Shown here: in pieces, positions 25,712-34,924 of the stretch
Numbering within the stretch: the first letter of the stretch is position 1
How the letters are laid out: each line of letters starts with the position of its first letter
Source of the DNA: Alistipes sp.
Lineage (GTDB): Bacteria > Bacteroidota > Bacteroidia > Bacteroidales > Rikenellaceae
Direction: 5' to 3'
Length of the DNA stretch: 64,000 bases
NCBI GenBank assembly: GCA_017631275.1
Contig: JAGBTQ010000025.1
Span: forward strand, 1-64,000
Position numbers and translations under genes: made by a program
Notes under the pieces: model-generated
Database searches by the model: none
Told to the model about the DNA's origin: nothing
The model's input: the letters and a program-made list of their open reading frames with translations, nothing else

Positions 25712-26941
25712 TTAATCCCTTCTAAAAATATCTCGTGTGTAAACTTTCTCTTGTACGTCATCCAGGGTGCAATCGTAGCGGTTGGCGATGATGGCTTGCG
25801 AGCGGCGTTTGAATTCGGTGATGTCGTTTACAACCTCGGAACCAAAAAAGCGTGTGCCGTTCTCAAGTGTTGGTTCGTAGATGATAATATTAGCGCCCTT
25901 GGCCTTGATGCGCTTCATTACGCCTTGCACTGCGCTATGACGAAAGTTGTCAGACTCGGTCTTCATCGTCAGACGGTATACGCCAATAACACACTCTCGT
26001 TCCGAAGTCATATCGTAACCATTATTCGAGCTATACGCGTAATAACCAGCCTTTGCCAATACTTGGTCGGCAATAAAATCCTTACGTGTGCGATTGCTAT
26101 CAACGATTGCCGACATCATGTTCTGGGGTACGTCGTTATAGTTGGCAAGCAACTGCTTCGTGTCTTTTGGTAGACAGTAACCGCCATAGCCGAAAGAGGG
26201 GTTGTTGTAGTGTGTGCCTATGCGAGGGTCAAGGCCTACGCCTTCGATGATAGCCTTTGTGTCCAGACCTTTGATGGCTGCGTATGTGTCGAGCTCATTG
26301 AAGTAGCTCACACGCAATGCTAAATAGGTATTTGCGAACAACTTCACTGCTTCAGCCTCGGTAGTTCCCATAAATAAAATGGGAATATCTTGGGCAATCG
26401 CACCAGCTTTGAGCAAGTTGGCAAACGACTCGGCTTTTGTCTTGTTGTCCGCTGAACATCCTACAATTATTCGGCTTGGATATAAGTTGTCGTATAGTGC
26501 TTGGCTCTCTCGCAAAAACTCTGGGCAGAAGAGTATATTCTTTGTGCCACATCGTTTGCATAGGCTTTCAGTGTAGCCTACGGGCACTGTTGACTTGATA
26601 ACTATTGTTGTGTGTGGGTTGTGGTCAAATATTTCAGCGATTACCTGTTCCACGAGTGATGTGTCGAAGAAGTCCTTTTGACTATCATAGTTGGTAGGAA
26701 CTGCCACAACCACAAAGTCTGCATCTGCATATGCCTCTTTGGCATCTGTTGTTGCGCAAAGATGTAGGTTTTTCTCAGTAAAGAATTTCTCGATATACTC
26801 ATCTTTAATTGGCGACTTTCTATCGTTTATTGCAGCAACTTTCTTGGCTACAACGTCCACCGCAACAACCTCGTTATGTTGTGCGAGTAGGGTAGCGATT
26901 GATAGACCTACGTATCCAGTGCCGGCAACTGCAATTTTCAT
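25712..26941 (-). CDS. ugd: UDP-glucose 6-dehydrogenase family
   Basis: 409 residues. N-terminal Rossmann [10 protein letters not shown], then [25 protein letters not shown] (catalytic region) and the active-site Cys in [11 protein letters not shown]. It oxidises a UDP-sugar to the uronic acid, most often UDP-glucose to UDP-glucuronate. It is relatively G+C-rich like upxY and rfb, in contrast to the adjacent wzx gene. Confidence 0.93.
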   Translation of the reverse strand: MKIAVAGTGYVGLSIATLLAQHNEVVAVDVVAKKVAAINDRKSPIKDEYIEKFFTEKNLHLCATTDAKEAYADADFVVVAVPTNYDSQKDFFDTSLVEQVIAEIFDHNPHTTIVIKSTVPVGYTESLCKRCGTKNILFCPEFLRESQALYDNLYPSRIIVGCSADNKTKAESFANLLKAGAIAQDIPILFMGTTEAEAVKLFANTYLALRVSYFNELDTYAAIKGLDTKAIIEGVGLDPRIGTHYNNPSFGYGGYCLPKDTKQLLANYNDVPQNMMSAIVDSNRTRKDFIADQVLAKAGYYAYSSNNGYDMTSERECVIGVYRLTMKTESDNFRHSAVQGVMKRIKAKGANIIIYEPTLENGTRFFGSEVVNDITEFKRRSQAIIANRYDCTLDDVQEKVYTRDIFRRD

Positions 26942-26955
26942 AGTGTTGTATTTAT

Positions 26956-27966
26956 TTAGAACTTCTTACCGAAAACAATACTACAGAAGGTGTAGAACAA
27001 AATCTTAAAATCAAACCACCATGATCTATGGCGGAGATAGTAGAGGTCAAATTCCAATCTGCGAAGCATCTTCTCCATAGTGTCGGTATAACCATTATAG
27101 AGTGTTGCATAGCTTGTTACACCGGGTCTAATTTGATAAAGATACTCGTATCGTGCATCATACTCCATAATTTTGTCGATGTAGAACTTTCTCTCTGGGC
27201 GAGGACCAATAAAAGCCATGTCGCCACGGAAGACATTCCACAACTGTGGAAGCTCGTCGATATGGTGTGCGCGAATAAATTTGCCAACTTTGGTTAGGCG
27301 GGGATCGTCATCGCCACCACTATGGCTAAGTTGTGGTCCAAACTTCTCGGCATCGAGTCGCATCGAGCGGAACTTGTATATGTAGAATGGTCTGCCAAAA
27401 CGTCCTATTCGCTCCTGCTTGAAGATTGCCGGACCACCGTCCTCTCGTTTTACACAGATGTAGGTGATTAAAAACAGGGGTGAAAATATTATCATTGCAA
27501 TGAATGCAACGAACATGTCCATGAGTCGCTTTGAGTTGCGAGCAAAGCCCGACATGCCATCAGCGATATATTCTCCACGAGGGATATACTTGCTCACGGG
27601 GGTGTCTACCCACATCTCTGTTCGCTTGTTGCGTTCATCTTTGAGTCTTTCTTTCCAGTTGTTGTAGTTATCTAAGTTAATGGCCGAATCTAGTTGTAGA
27701 CAGATATATATATTCTCAGCCTCGTTGTATACTTCTGTAATCTTCTTTAATCGTTTGATGGTGTCATCACCAACCATCGAGCAAGGCATGTCTAGCTCTT
27801 TTGAGTAGCTTCGAAGGTTGTCGTCGCCTGCAGACTTTACGAGAAGTCTTAGTGCGTATGCTGACTTGCCATATGCCAACCATGTGCCATAGCGTGTGTT
27901 GAAGTAGCAATGTGCAAATGAACCATCATTGTGATTTTCGTTGTTAAAAATAACAGAATAATCCAT
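26956..27966 (-). CDS. Initiating sugar-phosphate transferase (bacterial sugar transferase)
   Basis: 336 residues from the ATG at 27966. A soluble N-terminal part (about 1-140) is followed by one hydrophobic segment ([20 protein letters not shown]) and the catalytic domain with [40 protein letters not shown] and a C-terminal [13 protein letters not shown]. It transfers the first sugar-phosphate to undecaprenyl phosphate and so starts repeat-unit assembly. It is the second gene of the operon, 26 bases after upxY. Confidence 0.93.
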   Translation of the reverse strand: MDYSVIFNNENHNDGSFAHCYFNTRYGTWLAYGKSAYALRLLVKSAGDDNLRSYSKELDMPCSMVGDDTIKRLKKITEVYNEAENIYICLQLDSAINLDNYNNWKERLKDERNKRTEMWVDTPVSKYIPRGEYIADGMSGFARNSKRLMDMFVAFIAMIIFSPLFLITYICVKREDGGPAIFKQERIGRFGRPFYIYKFRSMRLDAEKFGPQLSHSGGDDDPRLTKVGKFIRAHHIDELPQLWNVFRGDMAFIGPRPERKFYIDKIMEYDARYEYLYQIRPGVTSYATLYNGYTDTMEKMLRRLEFDLYYLRHRSWWFDFKILFYTFCSIVFGKKF

Positions 27967-27992
27967 GATTTTGAATGTTATATATTTTTGTT

Positions 27993-28547
27993 TTATTCCA
28001 CTTTTTCGAGAAAGCATGTGGGGATGTAGGAGGTGGCTACGGCGATGACGCCCTCGATGGCAACTATAAGGCGGTGGTTGCCTTTGATGCGCTTGATGTA
28101 GCCTTCGGCGCCTTGAAATATTCCGCCTGTCACTCGCACTCTGTCGCCTGTTGCCCACTCCTCGTTCACCTCGCCGAGATACTCCATGCCAAGATCGTCG
28201 ATAGATGTTACTCGAATGAACATCTGCATCTCCTTGTCGGGGATTGCTGCTGGTTGGCGCTCGCCACGATTGCGATATACCATCACCTCGCCCATGAGTA
28301 GCTTTTGTATCTCCGTCGCTTCGACCTCGCTGCAGTGCATGAACATTAGCGACGATATGGCTGGCTTTCGGCGGCGTACCTTGCGACCTGTCACCACCTG
28401 CTCTACACTCTTCATGGGTATGTAGCTCTCTATGTTGCGACCCTTTAGCTGGGCATCAACTTTGGCTGTTCTGTTGTAGAAAACTTTAAGGGCGTACCAG
28501 CTTGTGGCGTTTGTGATCTCTGTTGAGCTCTGTTCGTGCATAGGCAT
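27993..28547 (-). CDS. upxY: UpxY-family transcription antiterminator
   Basis: A NusG-like protein of 184 residues. The NGN domain begins SWYALKVFYNRTAKVD, with SYIPMKSVEQ and SSLMFMHCS; the KOW domain is TGDRVRVTGGIFQGAEGYIK. In Bacteroides, UpxY proteins bind polymerase at the leader of their own capsule operon and prevent early termination (family knowledge). It is the first gene of this operon, behind a leader of about 150 bases. The ATG at 28547 is chosen; the frame is open to 28661 only from a TTG. Confidence 0.92.
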   Translation of the reverse strand: MPMHEQSSTEITNATSWYALKVFYNRTAKVDAQLKGRNIESYIPMKSVEQVVTGRKVRRRKPAISSLMFMHCSEVEATEIQKLLMGEVMVYRNRGERQPAAIPDKEMQMFIRVTSIDDLGMEYLGEVNEEWATGDRVRVTGGIFQGAEGYIKRIKGNHRLIVAIEGVIAVATSYIPTCFLEKVE

Positions 28548-28702
28548 ACTCTCTATTCCCTCGTCATCGGATGGCAGATCGCTCCAACAACGCGGCAATT
28601 GGGGTTGGGTCGGCTTATCCAACACACAGCTCTGCTTCCGATCCGGAGCATAAATCTGCAACCCCGACCAAAATGTGGATACCTACAATTCTGATCATCT
28701 GC

Positions 28703-28734
28703 AAAGGTACATAAAAAATGCATTTTGTGCAAAT
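28703..28734 (-). promoter_or_regulatory. Promoter of the surface-polysaccharide operon
   Basis: On the minus strand, TTTGC (28734-28730), 19 bases, then TACCTTTG (28710-28703). This matches the Bacteroidota consensus at both boxes with the ideal spacing. Transcription should start near 28696, leaving a leader of about 150 bases before upxY, the likely target of antitermination. I found no inverted repeats flanking the promoter, so phase inversion is not supported here. Confidence 0.75.
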
Positions 28735-29266
28735 TTTAAAGTGTCTATTTCTCGCCGGATATTAAATCTAAGATATATTTAATATATTCATGCCTAAAAA
28801 AGGGGGTTGTTTTACTTTTGGTGTGTGGGGTAAAATGGAAAATAATTGGCTGAAAAGAGAAGTTGGTTTATCTCTTAAAATTGCAATATTATGGGCGGTT
28901 TTGTCGCGTGCACGACATTCGCAAAATGGAGAAATTTTGCCCTTGTTTCATGTCTGTTTTAGGTGCTAAAAAGTACTTCGCCTATAGTCTGTTTATATGT
29001 GCTAAGTGCTGCGTGGTGCTATGTTATTTAATGTGTGATGAGTCTATTAAATATCAATATTTATTGTTGAATTAAACACGTTGATATGTCACGATGTGAT
29101 TGTTTTTGATAAATTTATAAATGTCATCTGCTGTACATAGAAATGTCAAAAATTCAGGAAAATCGGCAAAAAAAATGTATATATTCGTTGGAATTTTTGC
29201 GAATAGTTGTGTGGTAACTAATGGGTAACTTATGTTACTTTTTAATAAAGAAAAGGTATAAAAAAT
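28735..29266. other. Non-coding AT-rich spacer between two minus-strand units
   Basis: About 530 bases with no convincing gene. A 70-codon plus-strand frame (28863-29075) has no recognisable domain or start signal. No repeat, tRNA or clear hairpin was seen. Confidence 0.5.
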
Positions 29267-29268
29267 AA

Positions 29269-29298
29269 GGGTTTAGTTAACAAAAGTTAACCAAACCC
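29269..29298 (-). terminator. Terminator of the DUF2795 gene
   Basis: GGGTTT-A-GTTAAC, loop AAAA, GTTAAC-C-AAACCC. Read on the minus strand the stem is followed by a T-rich run (29268 downward). Confidence 0.75.
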
Positions 29299-29339
29299 AG
29301 ATGGTCAAAGAGTTGATTATAAACCAATCCTTTATGTCA

Positions 29340-29561
29340 CTAATATTCCTCCTCGTTAAAGAAGAAGTCGTCCTTTGAAGGGTAGTCGGGCCAGATGTCC
29401 TCGATTGATTCGTAGATGTCGCCCTCGTCCTCGATCTCCTGCAAGTTCTCCAAAACCTCGAGTGGAGCGCCTGAGCGTACTGCGTAGTCGATAAGCTCCT
29501 CTCTTGTTGCTGGCCATGGTGCATCCTCTAGCTTCGATGCAAGCTCTAGTGTCCAATACAT
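29340..29561 (-). CDS. DUF2795-like small acidic protein
   Basis: 73 residues, very acidic at the C-terminus. APWPATREELIDYAVRSGAP fits the DUF2795 core, a small domain of unknown function common in Bacteroidota and Actinobacteria. It is a single-gene unit with its own promoter (CAAATGTA at 29632-29639, minus-strand TACATTTG) and terminator. No partner is evident. Confidence 0.8.
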   Translation of the reverse strand: MYWTLELASKLEDAPWPATREELIDYAVRSGAPLEVLENLQEIEDEGDIYESIEDIWPDYPSKDDFFFNEEEY

Positions 29562-29631
29562 AGTTCTAATAGTTTTATTGTTATTTTGTAATTTTCTGCT
29601 GTACTAACGACAATTTTTGTCATTTGGCGTG

Positions 29632-29639
29632 CAAATGTA
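29632..29639 (-). promoter_or_regulatory. -7 box of the DUF2795 gene
   Basis: TACATTTG on the minus strand matches TAnnTTTG; the leader would be about 65 bases. Confidence 0.55.
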
Positions 29640-29749
29640 TAAAATAATTTTAATAATGCAATAGCTGATAATTAAAAATCGTGCTGCTTATCAATGCTTT
29701 GACTATTGAAGTGTGATATTTTTGTAAAAATATTGTATAACTGCGCTAT

Positions 29750-29786
29750 ATCGGGAGCTACCCAAACGGGTGGCTCCTTTTTTATG
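29750..29786 (+). terminator. Terminator-like hairpin without an upstream gene
   Basis: GGAGCTACCC, loop AAAC, GGGTGGCTCC, followed by TTTTTTATG. The only plus-strand signal before it is a weak promoter (TTTG 29698-29701, TATTTTTG 29717-29724, spacing 15). It could end a very short RNA or screen the aldolase promoter from upstream transcription. Confidence 0.6.
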
Positions 29787-29820
29787 TGTAGTGGGGTAGT
29801 GTGAAATATGTGGTTAAGGT

Positions 29821-29851
29821 TTTGTCTATATAAAAATAAGTCGTACCTTTG
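29821..29851 (+). promoter_or_regulatory. Promoter of the threonine aldolase gene
   Basis: TTTG (29821-29824), 19 bases, TACCTTTG (29844-29851): full consensus. It predicts a leader of about 25 bases. Confidence 0.75.
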
Positions 29852-29881
29852 TATATTAGGTTTTATTTTGATGCCGATGTT

Positions 29882-30910
29882 ATGATACGATTTGATTCTG
29901 ACTATATGGCGGGCGCACATCTCGAGGTGCTCGAGAGGCTTGTTGCGACAAACATGGAGCTTACGGTGGGCTATGGCAACGACGAGTATTGCGCCGCGGC
30001 GTGTCGTTTGGTGTGTGAGGCATGTTCAGCGCCCGATGCCGAGGTTATGTTCTTGGTGGGTGGCACACAGACAAATACTGTGGCTATCGACGGCATTTTG
30101 CGCCGTCATGAGGGTGTTCTTGCTGCCGAGAGTGGGCATATCGCCGTGCACGAGTCGGGTGCTATCGAGGCTTCGGGGCATAAGGTGCTCACGTTGCCAC
30201 ACTCTGATGGTAAGTTATCTGCTGAGGATGTCGATAGCTATATTCGTGAGTTCTATGCCGATGCTACCTGTCAGCACATGGTGGCACCAGGCATGCTCTA
30301 CATCTCGCAACCTACCGAGTATGGCACACTCTATTCGCTTCGAGAGCTTGAGGCGCTGAGCGCCACATGTCACAAGCACAATATTCCGCTCTATATCGAC
30401 GGTGCTCGCATGGCTTATGGTCTTAAGGCTGAGGGTGCCGACTTCACACTCGCAGACATCGCTCGCCTTGCCGATGTCTTTTATATTGGTGGCACTAAGT
30501 GCGGTACACTCTTTGGCGAGGCATTGGTTGTCACTAACCGACAGCTACTCACCAACCTCTTTCCACTCGTTAAGCAGCATGGTGCACTCTTGGCTAAGGG
30601 GCGCTTGCTTGGTGTGCAGTTTGGTGCGCTGTTTGGTGATGGCCTTTATGAGCGTATTGGCGAGCATGCCGTGCGTCTTGCCGTGCGTCTGCGTGAGGCT
30701 ATGCGTGGTGCTGGCTACGAGGTGGTTATCGAGTCGCCAACCAATCAGCAGTTCTTCCGCCTGCCTAACGAGGTTATCGACCGCCTACACGAGAGTGTTT
30801 CGTTCGACTATTGGGGGCCTCGTGGCAAGAGCGAGAGTGTCGTTCGCTTTGTCACCAGCTGGGCAACCACCGACGAAGATATCGATAGGCTGTGTGAGAT
30901 ACTAAGATAA
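29882..30910 (+). CDS. ltaA: L-threonine aldolase family PLP enzyme
   Basis: 342 residues. It cleaves L-threonine or L-allo-threonine to glycine and acetaldehyde. It starts IRFDSDYMAGAHLEVLE and carries GGTQTNTVAI, the PLP Asp in YIDGARMAYG and the Schiff-base Lys in YIGGTKCGTLFGEA. The ATG at 29882 follows the promoter by about 30 bases. It is a single-gene unit ended by a bidirectional terminator. The residues do not decide stereo-preference. Confidence 0.93.
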   Translation: MIRFDSDYMAGAHLEVLERLVATNMELTVGYGNDEYCAAACRLVCEACSAPDAEVMFLVGGTQTNTVAIDGILRRHEGVLAAESGHIAVHESGAIEASGHKVLTLPHSDGKLSAEDVDSYIREFYADATCQHMVAPGMLYISQPTEYGTLYSLRELEALSATCHKHNIPLYIDGARMAYGLKAEGADFTLADIARLADVFYIGGTKCGTLFGEALVVTNRQLLTNLFPLVKQHGALLAKGRLLGVQFGALFGDGLYERIGEHAVRLAVRLREAMRGAGYEVVIESPTNQQFFRLPNEVIDRLHESVSFDYWGPRGKSESVVRFVTSWATTDEDIDRLCEILR

Positions 30911-30942
30911 AAAAAGTAAGGTGCAACTGCACCTTACTTTTT
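30911..30942. terminator. Bidirectional terminator, aldolase / rdgB
   Basis: A 14-bp perfect stem (AAAAAGTAAGGTGC with GCACCTTACTTTTT), loop AACT, between convergent genes. Confidence 0.92.
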
Positions 30943-30943
30943 G

Positions 30944-31591
30944 CTATCTATCGAATGGGAACGGCGGGCCGTACATACACGGCGTGCACTCCAGCTCTTC
31001 AAGTCGTCGCTCATTCTCGATGTCGAGGAGTAATGCTTCGAGGTTTTTCACTGCACGACCACGGTGCGATATGGCATTCTTCTCCTCTGCCGACATCTCG
31101 GCAAATGTGCGGTCGTAGCCCTCGGGAACGAAGAGTGGGTCGTAGCCGAAGCCCTCTGCACCCGACTCCGATGTTGCTATCTCGCCCTCGACGATGCCCT
31201 CCACCTGACGCTCCATGCCATCTATGATTAGCGATATCACAGTGCGGAAGCGTGCCTTGCGGTTGCTCTTGCCCTCAAGCTCGCGAAGCAGCTTGCGATT
31301 GTTGGCTGCAAAGTCGTGGCCATCAGTAGCATAGCGTGCCGAGTGAACACCTGGAGCGCCATCCAATGCCTCCACCTCCAGACCGGTGTCATCGGCAAAG
31401 CAGTTAAGTCCTGTGCGCTCATAGACGTAGCGTGCCTTTATCGAGGCATTCTCGTCGAGCGTAGCTCCCGTCTCAGGGATATCCTCGGTAATGCCCACCT
31501 CACGGAGTGTAACAAGCTCATACTCGCTACCAAGCACGGCGCTAACTTCGGCCAGCTTGTGAGCGTTGTTCGTTGCAAATACAATCTTCAT
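30944..31591 (-). CDS. rdgB: XTP/dITP diphosphatase (HAM1/RdgB)
   Basis: It removes non-canonical purine triphosphates from the nucleotide pool. 215 residues with [15 protein letters not shown] at the N-terminus, [28 protein letters not shown] and [10 protein letters not shown] in family order. It is slightly longer than usual through a C-terminal tail with two Cys. Its start codon touches the stop of the nitroreductase gene (31591), so they are co-transcribed. Confidence 0.96.
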   Translation of the reverse strand: MKIVFATNNAHKLAEVSAVLGSEYELVTLREVGITEDIPETGATLDENASIKARYVYERTGLNCFADDTGLEVEALDGAPGVHSARYATDGHDFAANNRKLLRELEGKSNRKARFRTVISLIIDGMERQVEGIVEGEIATSESGAEGFGYDPLFVPEGYDRTFAEMSAEEKNAISHRGRAVKNLEALLLDIENERRLEELECTPCMYGPPFPFDR

Positions 31592-32124
31592 TACTCAGCA
31601 AAAAGTATTCGTTCTGGACCCTCGTACTCGGGTAGTGGCTTTGGTGTGTAGTCGGCATAGCCGATTGATATCACGGCAAGCACACGATACTCTGCGGGTA
31701 TCTCAGGCACAATCTCTTTCACGTAGTCCTCGCTACGCTGGCTCTCGGGGTCGTCCTGCAACGTGCGATACTCGCCTACATGTACCCAGCACGAAGCCAA
31801 GCCCTCGTCAACGAGTGCAAGCTGTAGGGTGTTTGCCATGAGTGCCGCATTAATCTCCCACATTGGGCTTGCCTCCTTGTCGCCAAGAATGATGATGGCA
31901 GCTCCCGCCTCCTCCAAAAGCGATGAGCCCCAATCGCGTAGGCGACCCAAGGCGTGTACCTTCTCAAGGTTAGTCACCGCCATGAGGCGAGTAGAACGTG
32001 TGTTTTTTGATGATGGTGCTAAGAGTGCCAACTCCATTGCTGCCTGGAGCTTCTCGCGCTCCACGGGCTTGCCTGTATAACGTCGTGTTGAGCGACGCTT
32101 GCGTATTACATCTCTAAATTCCAT
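31591..32124 (-). CDS. Nitroreductase family protein
   Basis: A 177-residue FMN-binding fold: [15 protein letters not shown] at the N-terminus, [10 protein letters not shown], and the C-terminal VISIGYAD. It would use NAD(P)H and FMN to reduce nitro or other electrophilic compounds; the natural substrate is unknown. It lies between the PspC-like gene and rdgB, all on the minus strand. Confidence 0.9.
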   Translation of the reverse strand: MEFRDVIRKRRSTRRYTGKPVEREKLQAAMELALLAPSSKNTRSTRLMAVTNLEKVHALGRLRDWGSSLLEEAGAAIIILGDKEASPMWEINAALMANTLQLALVDEGLASCWVHVGEYRTLQDDPESQRSEDYVKEIVPEIPAEYRVLAVISIGYADYTPKPLPEYEGPERILFAE

Positions 32125-32143
32125 AGTACGATATTTTATTTTA

Positions 32144-32326
32144 TTACTCTTCGGGCATTATCAGCCACATGACAAGATAGACAATAAGCGACATGCCACC
32201 AAAGAGTGTGAGCAGTGCCATTGCTACACGTACAGCTGTAGAGTCGATGCCTAAGTAGTGTGCCAAACCTCCACAAACACCGCTAATCTTGCGGTCGGTG
32301 CGTGAGCGACGTAGTTTTTTATCCAT
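32144..32326 (-). CDS. PspC domain protein
   Basis: 60 residues, a single PspC domain: RRSRTDRKISGVCGGLAHYL, then one or two short membrane segments ending LVMWLIMPEE. In enterobacteria PspC senses envelope stress; here there are no other psp genes, and small stand-alone PspC proteins are common. It is the first gene of the pspC-nitroreductase-rdgB run. Confidence 0.93.
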   Translation of the reverse strand: MDKKLRRSRTDRKISGVCGGLAHYLGIDSTAVRVAMALLTLFGGMSLIVYLVMWLIMPEE

Positions 32327-32357
32327 TATATTTTGATTTAATCGTTATTAACTATTG

Positions 32358-32385
32358 CAAAAATAGTGATTTTTTCTTAATTTTG
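32358..32385. promoter_or_regulatory. Divergent promoter region, pspC-like / HAD gene
   Basis: On the minus strand TATTTTTG (32365-32358) faces the PspC gene. On the plus strand TAATTTTG (32378-32385), with TTG 20 bases upstream (32355-32357), faces the HAD gene. The two promoters overlap back to back. Confidence 0.5.
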
Positions 32386-32410
32386 AACCACTTATATTAA
32401 AATAATAATA

Positions 32411-33256
32411 ATGAAAGAGAGGATTACCGTAGCACTTATCTACGATTTCGACGGCACACTTGCTCCGGGCAATATGCAGGAGTACGACTTTATCCCCGCT
32501 GTGGGCAAGAGTAATATGGAGTTTTGGCACGAGGCTAACACCTTGGCAGAGGAGCAGGATGCCGATCAGGTGCTAACATATATGGCTCGCATGCTTCAGG
32601 CTGCGCAGTCTAAGGGCTTGTCGCTTAGGCGTGAGGCATTCCGCGAGTCGGGTCGCAATGTACAGTTCTATCGTGGTGTGGTAGAGTGGTTTAAGCGTAT
32701 CAACGACTATGGCGCAGAGCGTGGTATCAACATTTTGCACTATGTCAATTCGTCGGGTCTTAAGGAGATTATCGAGGGCACGGCTATTGCCCACGAGTTC
32801 AAGAATATCTACGCTTGCTCGTTTCTCTATAATGTCGATGGTATTGCCTATTGGCCAGCTGTGGCTGTGAACTACACCAACAAGACCCAGTTTATCTTCA
32901 AGATTAACAAGGGCGTTGAGTCGGTATTCGACACTAAGGACGTTAACCGCTTCATGGAGGAGAATAAGCGCCCCGTGCCATTCTCGCGCATGATATACTT
33001 TGGCGACGGAACAACCGACATTCCATGCATGCGCCTTGTTAAGAACTTTGGTGGTCACTCTATCGCCGTGTTTAACCCCGAGGAGCAGGGTCAGCGCACT
33101 CAGCTAAACGAACTTATTCGCGACAATCGTGTGAACCACGTATGTCCTGCCGACTACTCAGAGGGCTCCGAAATCGACCTTGTTGTTAAGACCATCATCG
33201 ACAAGATTGAGCTCGACCAGCGCCTTGCTGAGTTGGAGGTTGCTAAGGGTGTATAG
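32411..33256 (+). CDS. HAD-superfamily phosphatase
   Basis: 281 residues. Motif I IYDFDGTLAPG (catalytic Asp pair), a helical cap, HYVNSSGLKEII (motif II Ser region), a Lys near KINKG and motif IV YFGDGTTDIPCM. This order resembles phosphoserine-phosphatase-like HAD enzymes. The substrate is unknown. It is a single-gene unit with its own promoter and a long-stem terminator. Confidence 0.88.
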   Translation: MKERITVALIYDFDGTLAPGNMQEYDFIPAVGKSNMEFWHEANTLAEEQDADQVLTYMARMLQAAQSKGLSLRREAFRESGRNVQFYRGVVEWFKRINDYGAERGINILHYVNSSGLKEIIEGTAIAHEFKNIYACSFLYNVDGIAYWPAVAVNYTNKTQFIFKINKGVESVFDTKDVNRFMEENKRPVPFSRMIYFGDGTTDIPCMRLVKNFGGHSIAVFNPEEQGQRTQLNELIRDNRVNHVCPADYSEGSEIDLVVKTIIDKIELDQRLAELEVAKGV

Positions 33257-33311
33257 GAGTTAATGCCTTGAAAATAAGCCATTTACGATTCGTATAATCT
33301 AACTATCTGAT

Positions 33312-33361
33312 AATCAGCAAGTTGAAAAATTAGTAAAATCCCAATTTTCAACTTGCTGATT
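33312..33361 (+). terminator. Long-stem terminator after the HAD gene
   Basis: A 17-bp perfect stem (AATCAGCAAGTTGAAAA, 33312-33328, with 33345-33361), followed by TTTT. Confidence 0.85.
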
Positions 33362-33433
33362 TTTAGCTATTTACATGGTGGCTCTCGGAAAAATTAGAGC
33401 TGCAAAAATTTGGAATTTATGCCATGTGTGTTG

Positions 33434-33441
33434 TAACTTTG
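33434..33441 (+). promoter_or_regulatory. -7 box of the beta-barrel operon
   Basis: TAACTTTG matches TAnnTTTG, with TTTG at 33409-33412. The leader would be about 15 bases. Confidence 0.6.
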
Positions 33442-33462
33442 CATTAAGAAACAGAACAAACT

Positions 33463-34176
33463 ATGACGCTCAAAACTTTGTTTAGACCTTTTTGCTTGGC
33501 GCTTATATTTATTATGGCGATGCCTGAGGGCGCTGAGGCTCAAATATCGTTTAAGTTCTGCGACTCGCTCGGAAGCTACAAGGTGCAGTTTACACCATAT
33601 CCTAATAGCGATATTCGTGCTAAGCAGTTGGGTAAGCCCCTTGTTGGTGGCACTACTGAGGTGCGATTGGGTACAGCCTACTTCCCGCTCACGCCGTCGC
33701 GCTATCCCTTCGACCATTGGTGGGATCCCAGCTGCTATGCTCAGCAGCTCGCCCCCGAGGAGCAGGTGCGCATTCCTCGTTGGTTCTCGCTTAGTGCCGA
33801 GGGTGGCTATTGGGTTAAGGATTGGTTGTATGTGGGTGGTGCGTTTGTCTGGACAGGTGGCTTCTCGCGCATCGAGGAGTATCACGTGCACAAGGTTTTG
33901 GGTTACTACAACTACGATAGCTTCACACTCATGCCCGTGGTGCGCTTTGCGTGGCTAAGAAAGGGTGTTGTGCAGCTCTACTCGGGCTTGGGTCTTGGTT
34001 TTAACTTCGCTCGTGCTGAGGAGCCTAAGCAAAAATATTATGAGGCTGTTGTTGCCCACGATGTCACCTTCTTGGGTATTAGCGTTGGTCGCAACCTCTT
34101 CGGCTATGTCGATGTGGGTGTTGGTCAGCGAGGTATCGTAAGTATGGGTATAGGATATAGGTTTAAGAATAAATAA
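33463..34176 (+). CDS. Outer-membrane beta-barrel-like protein
   Basis: 237 residues. It has a signal peptide (cleavage near AEAQ) and a C-terminal half of alternating aromatic beta-strands ending GIGYRFKNK, typical of small Bacteroidota outer-membrane barrels. No known family name can be given. It shares strands with the next protein (RFAWLRKGVVQLYSGLGLG versus RFDWLHRRNVMMYSSLGVG), so the two are paralogues. It is first of a three-gene operon; the next start codon follows after one base. Confidence 0.8.
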   Translation: MTLKTLFRPFCLALIFIMAMPEGAEAQISFKFCDSLGSYKVQFTPYPNSDIRAKQLGKPLVGGTTEVRLGTAYFPLTPSRYPFDHWWDPSCYAQQLAPEEQVRIPRWFSLSAEGGYWVKDWLYVGGAFVWTGGFSRIEEYHVHKVLGYYNYDSFTLMPVVRFAWLRKGVVQLYSGLGLGFNFARAEEPKQKYYEAVVAHDVTFLGISVGRNLFGYVDVGVGQRGIVSMGIGYRFKNK

Positions 34177-34177
34177 T

Positions 34178-34912
34178 ATGTTGGTTATGAAACGTTTACT
34201 AACATTTTTGCTTGCTGTGCCGATGACCTTCGGTACGCTCTCGGCGCAAGAGGTAATCACTACTGATGAACTAGCGCAGAATGTCTCGACATATACTGCC
34301 GATAATTACATGTCGTATGTCGAGAACCAACGAGCAATCACTGAGGCTAAGTATGAGCTCAATGTTCCCTCGTTGGAGTGCAACAACTCGTTGCAGGTGG
34401 GTGGCGGTCTTCCGGGCTTGTGGCTTATGGCCATGCTCGACCTTATCTATGTCGATTTTACTCCTGACTACCCACAGTTCGAGAGCATTAGCGACCAGCT
34501 TGCAGGTCATCGCTACTATCGCACTAAGGAGCGTCTTGTTACGAGCCTCACGTTTGAGTATAGCTATCGTGTTAAGAAATGGTTGTCGCTCGGCGCTAAG
34601 GGCTCTGTGGGCTTTCGAACACGTGGCATACGTCATAAGGTGACTAACGACCTGCTGTATCGTGAGAGTAGGGTTGCAGCTACACTCCTCTTTAACATGC
34701 GCTTCGACTGGTTGCATCGCCGTAATGTTATGATGTACTCGTCGTTGGGCGTTGGTGTAACCTCTATCTTCGACTACAACGACGGCATGGTATTCCCTAT
34801 GTTCGATGCAACGTATGTGGGTCTTACCGCTGGTCGTAAGTTCTACTATTTCTTGGAGTTGGGCGCTGGTGTTAGTGGTACATTTCGCACGGGTGTAGGT
34901 TGTAGATTTTAA
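34178..34912 (+). CDS. Second outer-membrane beta-barrel-like protein
   Basis: 244 residues with a signal peptide (cleavage near TLSAQ) and a C-terminal barrel ending GVGCRF with a terminal Phe, the usual outer-membrane assembly signal. An internal ATG at 34187 (MKRLLTF) is an equally plausible start. It is a paralogue of the upstream protein with longer loops. Function unknown. Confidence 0.8.
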   Translation: MLVMKRLLTFLLAVPMTFGTLSAQEVITTDELAQNVSTYTADNYMSYVENQRAITEAKYELNVPSLECNNSLQVGGGLPGLWLMAMLDLIYVDFTPDYPQFESISDQLAGHRYYRTKERLVTSLTFEYSYRVKKWLSLGAKGSVGFRTRGIRHKVTNDLLYRESRVAATLLFNMRFDWLHRRNVMMYSSLGVGVTSIFDYNDGMVFPMFDATYVGLTAGRKFYYFLELGAGVSGTFRTGVGCRF

Positions 34913-34924
34913 AGTTTTTGGGCT

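Noticed and set aside
28680-28760. Invertible promoter for the polysaccharide operon
   Set aside because: No inverted repeats of useful length were found flanking the promoter, and no invertase gene is adjacent.
28863-29075. 70-codon plus-strand frame in the spacer right of the polysaccharide operon
   Set aside because: No ribosome-binding site, promoter or domain; composition is like non-coding sequence.
29672-29920. 82-codon minus-strand frame between DUF2795 and threonine aldolase genes
   Set aside because: It crosses the aldolase promoter and an orphan terminator and has no recognisable domain.
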